A stretch of 64,000 nucleotides of DNA from Ignavibacteria bacterium (GTDB lineage Bacteria > Bacteroidota > Ignavibacteria > Ignavibacteriales > Melioribacteraceae): contig WPAE01000007.1 in NCBI GenBank assembly GCA_009773205.1, positions 1 through 64,000 of the forward strand, written 5' to 3'. A model generated the notes under the pieces. The model made no database searches and was not told the origin of the DNA. It was given only the letters and a program-made list of their open reading frames with translations. Numbering within the stretch: the stretch's first letter is position 1; each line of letters begins with the position of its first letter. Positions 9,127-17,749 of this stretch are shown here, piece by piece. The position numbers were made by a program, and so were the translations under genes.

Positions 9127-10209
9127 TTATCTCTGAATTCTTGCTGAGCCGCCTTTAGCAAACGAGCGCACTTCATCTACCGTTACCATTGTTGTATCGC
9201 CGGGAGTGGTAGTAAGCAATGCACCGTGAGCCCAGCCAAGTTTTACTGCTTCTTCAGCAGCATCACCATTCAGCAATCCGTAAATAAATCCAGCAGCAAA
9301 ACCATCCCCGCCGCCAACTCTATCCAGCACATCAAGTTCGCAAGTTGGAGCTGAATATGTTTTCCCGTTTACCCAAGCAACTGCGCTCCAACTGTGTCTG
9401 TTTGTTGAATGTACTTCTCGTAAAGTTGTTGCAACAGCTTTTATGTTTGGATAACGAGCGGTTACATTATCAATCATAGCGAAGAAAACACTTGGATCTA
9501 ATTTTGATTTAGCGTGAACATCCGGTCCCGGGAAACCCAAACCTTTTTGTAAATCTTCTTCATTACCAACAAGAACATCAACGTGCTTAACAATTCCATC
9601 TAAGACTTCGGCGGCTTTACTTTCGCCGCCCCAAATATTCCAAAGTTTTGCCCGGAAGTTCAAATCAAAACTTGTAATTGCGCCGGCAGCTTTTGCATCT
9701 TTCATTGCTTCAATAATTAACTGTCCGGTTGTTTCGGAAAGTGATGCAAAAATTCCACCGCTGTGAAACCACTTAACACCATTTGCAAAAATTTCTTTCC
9801 AGTTAAAATCACCAGGTTTAAGATACGAAGCGCCTTCGTTGCATCTATTATAGAATACAACCGGTGCGCGCGAGCCTAAACCTCTATCGCTGTAAACAGT
9901 TGCCATGTTTGGACCATTAACACCGTTGTGTTTCATTTTTTTATAAAATGGTTTTACACCCATCGCGCGAACACGTTCAGCAATTAAATCGCCGATTGGA
10001 TATTCTACCATTGCAGATGCAATAGCAGTGTTCATTCTAAAACAATCCGCTAAGTTTGCTGCAACATTAAACTCTCCGCCGCTAACATGAATTTGGCATT
10101 GTGTAGCTTTTCTAAATGGAATTATTCCAGGATCTAAGCGGTGAACAAGTGCACCGAGTGAAAGCAAATCTATTGCTGCATTATTTTTGATATTTAATAC
10201 TTCGCTCAT
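9127..10209 (-). CDS. PfkB-family sugar-acid kinase (KdgK paralogue)
   Basis: 360-residue ribokinase-fold kinase, paralogous to the KDG kinase at 316-1350: it shares the SGGEFNVAANL substrate motif, the DLNFRAKLW block and the GGGDGF catalytic motif with Asp302, and a similar C-terminal GGSARIQR tail. The substrate loop differs from the canonical enzyme (GPNMATVYSDRGLGSRAPVVFYNR in two parts), consistent with another or broader sugar acid. It precedes the LarA-like gene by 22 bp and follows the SDR uxuB-type gene. Candidate substrates are KDG or, if the bypass hypothesis holds, gluconate. The SD AAGGAAAA supports the ATG at 10209. Confidence 0.8.
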   Translation of the reverse strand: MSEVLNIKNNAAIDLLSLGALVHRLDPGIIPFRKATQCQIHVSGGEFNVAANLADCFRMNTAIASAMVEYPIGDLIAERVRAMGVKPFYKKMKHNGVNGPNMATVYSDRGLGSRAPVVFYNRCNEGASYLKPGDFNWKEIFANGVKWFHSGGIFASLSETTGQLIIEAMKDAKAAGAITSFDLNFRAKLWNIWGGESKAAEVLDGIVKHVDVLVGNEEDLQKGLGFPGPDVHAKSKLDPSVFFAMIDNVTARYPNIKAVATTLREVHSTNRHSWSAVAWVNGKTYSAPTCELDVLDRVGGGDGFAAGFIYGLLNGDAAEEAVKLGWAHGALLTTTPGDTTMVTVDEVRSFAKGGSARIQR

Positions 10210-10228
10210 TTTATATTTTCCTTAATAA

Positions 10229-11074
10229 TTATACACCACTGTAAGCGTTGAAGCCGCCGTCAACGGGAACGATAACACCGGTTACAAATTTTGAAATATC
10301 AGAGATCAAAAAGAAAAGTGTGCCGATCAATTCTTCCGGCTCGCCAAATCTTCCCATCGGAGTTCCGGCAATAATTTTATGTCCGCGAGCAGTAAGCTCT
10401 CCGGTTTTTTCATCAGTCAATAAAAATCTATTTTGATTTGTTAAGAAAAAGCCGGGCGCAATTGCATTAACACGCACGTTAGCCTTTGCAAAGTGAACAG
10501 CCATCCATTCCGTTAAATTATTTACCGAAGCTTTTGCCGCAGAGTAAGCCGGAATTTTTGTAAGCGGTCTAAATGCATTCATTGAAGAAATATTTATTAC
10601 GCTGCCGCCGCGACCAACCATATCCTCTGCAAAAACCATTGTAGGCAAAACTGTTCCAAGAAAATTCAAATCAAAAACATTTCTAAATCCTTCAATGTCT
10701 AATCCAAAAAATGATTTTGAAAGATCATTCATATTTTCTGTTGTTAAAAATTCGTTAGCACAAGTTGCTTTGGGAGAGTTTCCTCCTGCACCGTTTAACA
10801 GAACATCTATTTTTCCTAATTGTTCATTTATTTGTTTCTTGGCTTCAATTAAACTTTCTTTATCTAGAACATTTCCAACTACACATAAAACCGGTTTACC
10901 ACTCTTGGCAGCTAAGCCGCGAGCGCACTCTTCGCATCTTCCTTGCTTGTAATCTAAAATTGCAACCTTAGCGCCGGCATCTAACAAAGCTTGTGAAAAT
11001 ACACAGCCCAAAACTCCACAACCGCCAGTAACTACACAAACTTTATCTTTAACATCTGCAAATGATAATTCCAT
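10229..11074 (-). CDS. uxuB: SDR-type D-mannonate oxidoreductase (fructuronate reductase)
   Basis: Predicted to reduce D-fructuronate to D-mannonate. It is a 281-residue SDR, resembling the Bacillus UxuB (YjmF) type and not the long-chain E. coli UxuB. TGGCGVLG at 16-23 binds the cofactor, NGAGG at 94-98 follows, and Ser163/164, Tyr177 and Lys181 form the active site. An insert around 105-130 after NGAGGNSPKA is characteristic of this SDR subgroup. SD AGGAGA precedes the ATG. It lies directly after eda. The product mannonate would normally go to UxuA, which is absent from this cluster. Confidence 0.8.
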   Translation of the reverse strand: MELSFADVKDKVCVVTGGCGVLGCVFSQALLDAGAKVAILDYKQGRCEECARGLAAKSGKPVLCVVGNVLDKESLIEAKKQINEQLGKIDVLLNGAGGNSPKATCANEFLTTENMNDLSKSFFGLDIEGFRNVFDLNFLGTVLPTMVFAEDMVGRGGSVINISSMNAFRPLTKIPAYSAAKASVNNLTEWMAVHFAKANVRVNAIAPGFFLTNQNRFLLTDEKTGELTARGHKIIAGTPMGRFGEPEELIGTLFFLISDISKFVTGVIVPVDGGFNAYSGV

Positions 11075-11082
11075 TTTATCTC

Positions 11083-11730
11083 CTACTTCTTAATGACACT
11101 TTTTATACACTGAGTGATTTGCCGAGCATTTTCAGTCAGCTTAGAATAGTTTTCTTTATCAATTGCTTCTTTATCAAGCAGCGCAGAACCAATTCCAACA
11201 GCAACAGCGCCGGCTTTAATCCAATCTCCAGCATTTGTTAAAGAAACTCCGCCGGTAGGCATCAATTTCAAGTGAGGCATCGGCGCAAGTATTCCTTTGA
11301 AGAAAGCCATTCCTAAAACATCCGCCGGAAAAACTTTCACAACATCAGCGCCATATTCGTAAGCTGTTAAAACTTCTGTTGGAGTAAAACAGCCCGGCAT
11401 TGCCGGGACATCATATTCATGTGCAGCATCAATAATTTCTCTTTTGAAAATTGGACTTACGACATACTTGGCTCCGGCTTCAATTGCTTGTTTTGCTATA
11501 TCAGCGTTCAGAACAGAGCCAACACCAACAATAATATCTTCGCTCAATTCTTGTGTAACTTGTTTTATCAAACCAATAGCATTTGGAACTGTCATTGTTA
11601 CTTCAGCAACCGATACGCCGCCTAGCGCAAGCGCTTCAATTACTTTTTTAAGTTTATCGGCTTCTTTTAAGCGAATAACCGCAACCGATTTTCTTTTAAG
11701 AATTTCTTCTAAAATTTTCTCTCTTTTCAT
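11083..11730 (-). CDS. eda: KDPG/KHG aldolase
   Basis: Cleaves 2-keto-3-deoxy-6-phosphogluconate into pyruvate and glyceraldehyde 3-phosphate. 215 residues, full length. Class I aldolase residues: Glu43 in GGVSVAEVTMTVP and the Schiff-base Lys132 in DVVKVFPAD; PGCFTPTE at 112-119 and GGVSLTNAGDWIKAG complete the phosphate site. It starts only 1 bp after the uxaE stop, so translation is probably coupled, and no strong SD is seen. It is the end point for KDG coming from kduI/kduD and kdgK. Confidence 0.93.
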   Translation of the reverse strand: MKREKILEEILKRKSVAVIRLKEADKLKKVIEALALGGVSVAEVTMTVPNAIGLIKQVTQELSEDIIVGVGSVLNADIAKQAIEAGAKYVVSPIFKREIIDAAHEYDVPAMPGCFTPTEVLTAYEYGADVVKVFPADVLGMAFFKGILAPMPHLKLMPTGGVSLTNAGDWIKAGAVAVGIGSALLDKEAIDKENYSKLTENARQITQCIKSVIKK

Positions 11731-11731
11731 A

Positions 11732-13279
11732 TCAGCAAAATGGTTCTATGTGTTTTATAAAATGATTTGTTAAAAATATATAATGAGTTTTCTCATTCTC
11801 TTTTAAGCAGTTCAAGATTTTATCTTTGAATAAATATCCGGCTGCAGTTTTCTCAGTTAATACTTTTCCGAAAGTTACATGAAGAACTTGTCTTGCATCT
11901 TCAGAACTAAATAGATCAAGCAGTTCTTTATCTGTGTAACCTGAAGAAGGTTTTAGATTACTCAACACTGCCGAAACGTGATAAGAGAGTTTTTCAGTTT
12001 CGTAAAGATCAAAACAGAAATCATAAATTTCTCTGAAAAGCTTAGAATCTTCTGCAGCAACTACACGAAGCGCTTCTAAATAACTTGTTCCGGCTGTTTT
12101 AACATGAGTATGGGCCCCGCGCAAAGAGCCAATAACTTTGTAAACCGAAAATTTATCGCTGCCGGAGTGCAAGCTGATTTTATAATTTCCAAAATGTTTT
12201 GTAATTGCCAAGTGCTTTACATATTCACTCTTGAATAAATTCAAATCGCCTTTGTAATCAATTCCTTTTTCAAAAGAGCCGATAAAGCGCGGCGCCAAAC
12301 TTACAAACTCAACTTTTAAGCGGTGTAATTCGTTTGCAAAGAAGAAGTGCTCGAATGTTGATGTAACAGATTCAGTTTCGTCAACAGAAACTTCCACTTC
12401 AAAAGAACGGCCTTTGCTAATGTTCTTCATGTGCTCATACATTTTTTTAATATGAGCTATAGCTTTTCCATACTTAGCATAAGCGCGCAAGAAATCTTGT
12501 TCATTTACTTCAAGTACAAATTCGTCACCAATCTTAAATTCTTTTTTTGAATAGCGTCTTTCAGCAGCTGGGAAAGTATCGTCAAGTTCACTCCAAGGCA
12601 AATTTGCTACAACGCTGAAAAGTTTTTGTTCATCATAATGATCGGCGTTGTTATCAACATGTTCGCCGGGATCGAATGTAAACATTGTAAATCCGGCATT
12701 GAGCATCATTGTAGCATCTTCCGGTGTTTTTAAGTGATCAGCATCCGAACCAAATCCGTTTTTGTAGCCTTCTTGAAACACAGCCCAAACAGCTGCGTCC
12801 ATAACTTCATCTGCTGTTCTCTGGGTTCTCGTCAATTCACGAATTGACTGCTGTGCAAGAATCGGTTTGAAATTTCCGATTGTAAGTGAGCGAATGTGCC
12901 CGCCGTTTGCTAAACCAAGTCTATCGCCAAAACCGAAAGAATCATCAACACCAAGAACTTGCGGAATAGTAAAATTAAAAAGTGCTTGAAGCGCAATTCT
13001 GTTTTTATTGGTAAGTGAACACTTTTTAATCTGCTGTCCAACTAATTCAACTATTAATCCATCAAAACTAGTAAACGCATCGGCACTTGCATCTGAAGTA
13101 ACCAAGAACAAAAATTTTTCAATTCCCTCTTTGCCGAGAAAAAATGTAACATCATTTAATTTGTTGATCGAGTTTGGGTAAACTTGAACTGAATAACCAT
13201 CGTTTATTTTTAGCTCGAATAAATCGTTGGTTACGGATTTCGATTCCGAGAACTTTTCCAATATTTTTTGTGAATCCAT
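11732..13279 (-). CDS. uxaE: Tagaturonate/fructuronate epimerase
   Basis: 515-residue protein matching the UxaE family first described from Thermotoga, which links the galacturonate branch (tagaturonate) to the glucuronate branch (fructuronate). Recognisable parts are the NGGHIRSL block near residue 125, the GSDADHLKTPEDATMM segment near 175-190, the FTFDPGEHVDNNADHYDE metal-type cluster, and SLHSGSDKF near 375. With UxaC and the SDR mannonate oxidoreductase it removes the need for UxaA and UxaB, neither of which is present here. SD GGGAAG lies before the ATG; uxaC is 13 bp upstream. Confidence 0.85.
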   Translation of the reverse strand: MDSQKILEKFSESKSVTNDLFELKINDGYSVQVYPNSINKLNDVTFFLGKEGIEKFLFLVTSDASADAFTSFDGLIVELVGQQIKKCSLTNKNRIALQALFNFTIPQVLGVDDSFGFGDRLGLANGGHIRSLTIGNFKPILAQQSIRELTRTQRTADEVMDAAVWAVFQEGYKNGFGSDADHLKTPEDATMMLNAGFTMFTFDPGEHVDNNADHYDEQKLFSVVANLPWSELDDTFPAAERRYSKKEFKIGDEFVLEVNEQDFLRAYAKYGKAIAHIKKMYEHMKNISKGRSFEVEVSVDETESVTSTFEHFFFANELHRLKVEFVSLAPRFIGSFEKGIDYKGDLNLFKSEYVKHLAITKHFGNYKISLHSGSDKFSVYKVIGSLRGAHTHVKTAGTSYLEALRVVAAEDSKLFREIYDFCFDLYETEKLSYHVSAVLSNLKPSSGYTDKELLDLFSSEDARQVLHVTFGKVLTEKTAAGYLFKDKILNCLKENEKTHYIFLTNHFIKHIEPFC

Positions 13280-13292
13280 TGCTTCCCTTTAA

Positions 13293-14705
13293 TTAAAGTT
13301 TATAAGCTTCTTTAGCTAGGTTGTATGTTAAATCTTTTGCAATTACAAGCGCTTCATTAATTGTAATCATGTGACGAGCAACTAAGCTTGCCAAAAAGTT
13401 CGAATCAATTCTTCGGGCAACATCGTGGCGCGCTGGAATTGAAACAAATGCGCGTGTGTCGTCAATAAAACCAACAGTATTATAGAAACCGGCGGTTTCA
13501 GTTACTTGCTGTCTAAATCTTGTCATACCTTCAATGCTGTCATGGAACCACCAAGCCGGACCAAGTTTCATTGCGGGGTAATGACCGGCAAGCGGTGCAA
13601 GTTCGCGGGAATAATTTGTTTCATCCATTGTAAAAACAATTACCGTAAAGCGAGGATCGTTTCCAAACTTATTTAACAACTCTTGCATGTTCTTTGTGTA
13701 TTCGCAAGTGGTTGGAATATCCGCGCCTTTATCCGGACCGAATTTTGTAAAAACATCTTTATTATGATTTCTGTAAGCACCTGCGTGAATTTGCATTACT
13801 AATCCATCTTCAACACTCATGCGGGCCATTTGCATTAAAATGTGAGCTGTAAAAGCATCTGCATCTGTTTGTGTGCTTGTTCCGCTTAATCCTTTTTGAA
13901 AAAGTTTTTCCGCTTCTTCATCGCCAAGATCGTGTGCGTAAGCAGAAACAACTCCGTGATCTGTTGAAGTGGCTCCAATTTCTTTAAAGAATTTTCTTCT
14001 TTCTTCTAAAGCTTGGATCAATTTTTTATAAGAAGCAATTTCATAACCAACAACTTGCTCTAACTTTTTCAGATTAGAATTCCAAGCAAAGTTTGAAAGA
14101 TCGGTAACTCCATCGGGGCGAAAAGCAGGAACAACTTTTCCTTTCCATCCGCTTTCTTTAATTTTTTTGTGCGGGTCAAGTGTATCAAACGGCGCATCTG
14201 TTGTAGATAAAACTTCTATTCTAAATTTTTCAAAGAGAGTTCTAGGCAGAAATTCAGGAGAATTAATTTTTTCGTTAAGCTCATCATAAATCTTGGAAGC
14301 ATTTTCGCTGTTTAGTTTTTCTTTTATTCCGAATACAATGTTGAATTCGTAATCTAACCAAACACCGCTTGGCGTTCCGTTAAATAAGAAATACCGCTCA
14401 GCAAAAAGCTTCCAGATTTTTTTTGGTTCGGTTTCAACAGGAGTTCCGTTTATACTTGGAACGCCAAGCGATTCCATGGAAACACCTTGTGAGTAAAGCA
14501 TTCTAAAAACATAATGATCTGGAATTAAAAAGAGCTGTGTTGGATTAGAAAACGGTTTGTTATCAACAAAAATTTGCGGATCAACGTGTCCGTGCGGAGA
14601 AATTATCGGTAAATCTTTTATAGTTTGGTAAATTTCTCTAGCAACATTTCTTACAACAGGGTTCGTATCAAAAAATCTATCTTCGTGTAAATTGTATAGC
14701 GCCAT
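13293..14705 (-). CDS. uxaC: Glucuronate/galacturonate isomerase
   Basis: Isomerises D-glucuronate to D-fructuronate and D-galacturonate to D-tagaturonate. 470 residues, the usual length for the amidohydrolase-superfamily uronate isomerase. The N-terminal metal motif HGHVDP starts at residue 38 (His38, His40), DHYVFRMLYSQG follows, and the later TDAP, HAGAYRNHN and WWFHDS motifs line the barrel. A strong SD (AGGAGGT) precedes the ATG. It is the entry enzyme of the pathway encoded downstream and follows the secreted DUF4861-like gene. Confidence 0.97.
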   Translation of the reverse strand: MALYNLHEDRFFDTNPVVRNVAREIYQTIKDLPIISPHGHVDPQIFVDNKPFSNPTQLFLIPDHYVFRMLYSQGVSMESLGVPSINGTPVETEPKKIWKLFAERYFLFNGTPSGVWLDYEFNIVFGIKEKLNSENASKIYDELNEKINSPEFLPRTLFEKFRIEVLSTTDAPFDTLDPHKKIKESGWKGKVVPAFRPDGVTDLSNFAWNSNLKKLEQVVGYEIASYKKLIQALEERRKFFKEIGATSTDHGVVSAYAHDLGDEEAEKLFQKGLSGTSTQTDADAFTAHILMQMARMSVEDGLVMQIHAGAYRNHNKDVFTKFGPDKGADIPTTCEYTKNMQELLNKFGNDPRFTVIVFTMDETNYSRELAPLAGHYPAMKLGPAWWFHDSIEGMTRFRQQVTETAGFYNTVGFIDDTRAFVSIPARHDVARRIDSNFLASLVARHMITINEALVIAKDLTYNLAKEAYKL

Positions 14706-14716
14706 TTAACCTCCTA

Positions 14717-15949
14717 TCAGTATTCTATTGTAACAGTATTGTTCAGTTCATCAACAACATTAATTAAATATTTTTCAAACTCATCTTGAGTTTTAATTCC
14801 GCCGGGTTCTTGTTCCCAAGCGGCGCAGAAATAGTATTCAAGATTCTCTTTGTTAGGTTTCAATTTTACAATTTCGTTAACACTATCTTGAGTTATTTCA
14901 ATCATATCTTTTTTCTTGAAAAATATTGCTATTCCTAAATTATCACCTGCAAGAGATTGCTTTCCGTACAAAGCTAAATATCCCCAGCCGTTATGTGGTA
15001 CACACTTTAATAAATTTGCTTCACTATTTTTTGCCAGTCCAGTAACCAAATTTTCGGGTTCGCCCATTACTGATATTGTATGCCTTGTTAAACGGCTTCC
15101 GGCAGTAATTGAAAATCTTGATTCAACATTATATTTCTTTTCACCAACTAACCATCCATAGTAGTTAGTAGCAATTTCAGATTCAATGCAGCCATTCTTT
15201 GAAACTCTGCTATTTATACTGTCAGTTTTAGAAATCTTATTTACTTTTCCATCTGCCAACATTCCAAGTGAGCCAATACCAAGTGAAGTTCCAACTTTGA
15301 AAATATCCATTCCCCAATCTTGCATTGTGTGGTAAGAATCATTGCTGGCAACAGTATCGGTAATGCCTACTTTGCTTAAAACTAACTCATTTACTTTCTT
15401 CCCAAAAATATCTGTAGCGTTACGCCAGTCTAGATAAAATCTGTAACCAACTTTATCACTTTCCCATCCAGGTCCTTCGTACTTGAATAAAGCATCGTGG
15501 TCTGTGTGTATTACAGGAACTTTAACTTTTTCGACATTAGTGAAGACCGTTCCTCGAAATTTTTTGCCATCGTGTTGCAGATTTTTTTTCATTGCAATTT
15601 CGGCATAAGTTCTCTTAGGAAAATCTTGAGAAGGATTTTTCCCAATTACAAATTTCAGTTCTTTTGTATCGGCAGATTTTAGATCTATCAGAACTAAGAT
15701 TTGATCTCCGAGTGTTTTATTTTTTTCTATTTGAAAAGGGACTTCAGAAAGTCCATCAAAAACGCAAAAATCATCCAACTTAAAATTAGAGTGTAAGGCA
15801 GTAATATCTTTTGTTGGTATTCTTACCGTTACATCTTTCCTATCAACACGTATTGGATTTTTAACTTTTACTAAAAAAGTATTATTCTGTGCTTGAAAAA
15901 CACATGTGAAAACAAACAAAAAAATGAAATAGAATTTTAAGGTTTTCAT
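14717..15949 (-). CDS. Secreted DUF4861-like protein of the uronate cluster
   Basis: About 410 residues from the ATG at 15949 (a GTG three codons upstream is also possible). A signal peptide of about 20 residues (KTLKFYFIFLFVFTCVFQA) is followed by a beta-rich domain beginning with VRIPTKDI. The sequence fits the DUF4861 family, which recurs next to pectin and uronate genes in Bacteroidota and Ignavibacteriota; its activity is not known to me. Position between the transporter and uxaC suggests a periplasmic or surface role in uronate supply, perhaps processing oligouronides before uptake. The family assignment is from memory of the pattern, not from a search. Confidence 0.65.
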   Translation of the reverse strand: MKTLKFYFIFLFVFTCVFQAQNNTFLVKVKNPIRVDRKDVTVRIPTKDITALHSNFKLDDFCVFDGLSEVPFQIEKNKTLGDQILVLIDLKSADTKELKFVIGKNPSQDFPKRTYAEIAMKKNLQHDGKKFRGTVFTNVEKVKVPVIHTDHDALFKYEGPGWESDKVGYRFYLDWRNATDIFGKKVNELVLSKVGITDTVASNDSYHTMQDWGMDIFKVGTSLGIGSLGMLADGKVNKISKTDSINSRVSKNGCIESEIATNYYGWLVGEKKYNVESRFSITAGSRLTRHTISVMGEPENLVTGLAKNSEANLLKCVPHNGWGYLALYGKQSLAGDNLGIAIFFKKKDMIEITQDSVNEIVKLKPNKENLEYYFCAAWEQEPGGIKTQDEFEKYLINVVDELNNTVTIEY

Positions 15950-15978
15950 AGAGTTCACATTGATTGATTAAAAATTCA

Positions 15979-16012
15979 GATGGCAGCCGAAAATTCGGAG
16001 TCTGCTGCCATC
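15979..16012 (-). terminator. Hairpin between the exuT-type gene and the DUF4861 gene
   Basis: Perfect 9 bp arms GATGGCAGC / GCTGCCATC enclose a 16-nt loop that itself contains a CCGAATTTTCGG palindrome. On the minus strand it is followed by TGAATTTTTAA. It lies 37 bp past the transporter stop codon. It could partly terminate the transporter transcript, setting its expression apart from the catabolic genes, or protect its 3' end. Confidence 0.55.
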
Positions 16013-16049
16013 CGCTCTTTTATAGGAGGCACTATAAAAAGAAAATTAT

Positions 16050-17309
16050 TTAAACGATTTTTACTTCTTCTAATTTTGGAATCATTAATTGATACAGCGC
16101 AAAAGAGATCAGATACATACTGCCAGCAATAATGAATAAAATTATGTAACTGCCTGTAAAATGCAATATAAAGCCGGCTGCGGTGGCAATCAGCATACCG
16201 CCAATAGCACCTGCCATTCCTCCAAATCCTACAACAGAACCAATCGCTTTTCTTGGAAACACGTCTGAAGTTGTAGTAAATAGATTAGCAGACCAACCTT
16301 GATGCGCCGCAGTAGCTAAGCTTAAAAGTGCAACTGCAACCCAAATGTTATCTGTCTGAGATACAAACACAATTGGCGTAACAAGAACGGCACAAATAAA
16401 CATTGCAGTCTTTCTTCCTTTATTTATGCTCCAGCCTTTCTTAATGAAGTAAGAAGAAAGCCATCCGCCGCCTATGCTTCCTACATCTGCCATAAGGTAA
16501 ATGATAATTAGAGGAATGCCAATTTTATCTAAAGTTATGTTATAGTTCGTGTATAAGAATTTTGGGATCCAATACAAGTAAAACCACCAAACAGGATCCG
16601 TTAAAAACTTAGCAAGTGCAAATGCCCAAACCTCTTTGTACTTCATTAATGAAATCCAAGGTATGCTTACTTGCGTATCCGGCGGATCTGATTGAATGTA
16701 CTCTAATTCAGTTTTAGAAAGCCGTTTTTGTTTTTCCGGTTTTTCATAATAAATATACCAGAACACTAACCAGACCAAGCCAATCAAACCAGTAACTAAA
16801 AAAGCTTCTTTCCATCCCCAAGTTATAGCAATCCATGGAACAATAAGTGGAGCTATAATAGCACCTACATTTGAGCCTGCGTTAAAAATGCCAGTAGCAA
16901 AAGCTCTTTCTTTTTTAGGGAACCATTCTGCAACAGTTTTTACAGCAGCCGGAAAGTTACCAGCTTCAAAAATTCCTAAGAAAAATCTTGCTACAGAAAA
17001 GCCCATTACAGTAGAAGCAAAAGCATGTCCGGCAGCAGCCAAGCTCCATCCTGTTAAAGAAATTGAGAAACCATGTTTAGTTCCTATTCTGTCAACCAGT
17101 CTGCCAATTAAAAGCAACCCTATTGCATAAGCTGCTTGAAATGCAAGAACTATTGAAGCATACTCCATCTCATTCCAGCCAATTTCCTTTTCTAAAGTCG
17201 GAGCTAGTATTCCAATTACCTGGCGATCCATATAATTAATTGTTGTTGCAAAAAACAGTAAAGCAACTATAGTCCATCTGTATCTGCCAACTTGAACTTT
17301 TTGTTCCAT
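16050..17309 (-). CDS. exuT: MFS hexuronate transporter
   Basis: 419-residue major facilitator superfamily permease with twelve predicted membrane segments. The N-terminus RWTIVALLFFATTINYMDRQVIG is typical of the anion:cation symporter/ExuT group, GRLVDRIGTKHG near 63-74 is the loop 2-3 motif, and RFFLGIFEAGNFPAA near 107-121 is another family block. It is the first gene of the uronate cluster, with SD GGAGA before the ATG. Galacturonate/glucuronate is the likely cargo because uxaC follows. It could also carry a related sugar acid. Confidence 0.85.
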   Translation of the reverse strand: MEQKVQVGRYRWTIVALLFFATTINYMDRQVIGILAPTLEKEIGWNEMEYASIVLAFQAAYAIGLLLIGRLVDRIGTKHGFSISLTGWSLAAAGHAFASTVMGFSVARFFLGIFEAGNFPAAVKTVAEWFPKKERAFATGIFNAGSNVGAIIAPLIVPWIAITWGWKEAFLVTGLIGLVWLVFWYIYYEKPEKQKRLSKTELEYIQSDPPDTQVSIPWISLMKYKEVWAFALAKFLTDPVWWFYLYWIPKFLYTNYNITLDKIGIPLIIIYLMADVGSIGGGWLSSYFIKKGWSINKGRKTAMFICAVLVTPIVFVSQTDNIWVAVALLSLATAAHQGWSANLFTTTSDVFPRKAIGSVVGFGGMAGAIGGMLIATAAGFILHFTGSYIILFIIAGSMYLISFALYQLMIPKLEEVKIV

Positions 17310-17639
17310 CTTCTCTCCAATTAAATGTGAGTAGATAAAGTTTGTTTTTTAGTTAATTAATCGTTTACTTTATCGTTGAAATAAAAATCCAAAAAAAATC
17401 TTAATTAATCAACTATGTAGAAAAATATTTTTTGAGTGAAAAATCCACAGAAACACAAAAGTAGGATTAAAAGAAAGTAAGTGAAAAGCATAGTCTTCGG
17501 TAATCTAAATTATTATGTAGAGTCCAGATTTGGTTATATATTTCTCAAATATACCTTCCAAAGTGTATTTTTGGTTCTTATTAGCAAGAACATTTTTTCT
17601 GCTTTAGTAAGTTTTTTCAAATTTATCTACCATGTTTAT
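17310..17639. other. Leader region upstream of the uronate cluster
   Basis: About 330 bp of very AT-rich DNA upstream (minus-strand sense) of the transporter gene. It should hold the promoter of the uronate cluster. Two CGAT copies flank AAAGTAAA at 17361-17380 (minus-strand reading), which might be part of an operator, but no convincing LacI- or GntR-type palindrome is visible. A 73-codon open frame on the plus strand (17481-17702) has biased hydrophobic content and runs into the repeat; it is not treated as a gene. Confidence 0.35.
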
Positions 17640-17735
17640 GGCACCTCTAAAAATATCAATTTCCTTTGCGGGCTTTCCTTTTTCTTTGTGTTCTTAGCGT
17701 GAAATATTTTAAAACATAAGTTTTTAGAGGTGCCC
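17640..17735. repeat. Palindromic element family A, copy 2
   Basis: 96 bp with 14-bp terminal inverted repeats GGCACCTCTAAAAA, perfect at both ends. Flanked by TTTAT on both sides (17635-17639 and 17736-17740), a possible 5-bp target duplication. Its interior (TATCAATTTCCTTTGCGGGC, then GAAATATTTTAAAACA) aligns closely with copy 3 read on the other strand. It ends 14 bp from the stop codon of the GH18-like gene. No coding capacity. Confidence 0.8.
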
Positions 17736-17749
17736 TTTATATATTGGTT

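Noticed and set aside
7830-9176. Longer start for the LarA-like gene at 9176
   Set aside because: It would overlap the upstream kinase gene by 50 bp and adds a non-conserved stretch; the ATG at 9104 has a good SD.
17481-17702. 73-codon plus-strand open frame with hydrophobic composition
   Set aside because: It overlaps the family A repeat, has no SD, no recognisable fold and a composition typical of AT-rich non-coding DNA.
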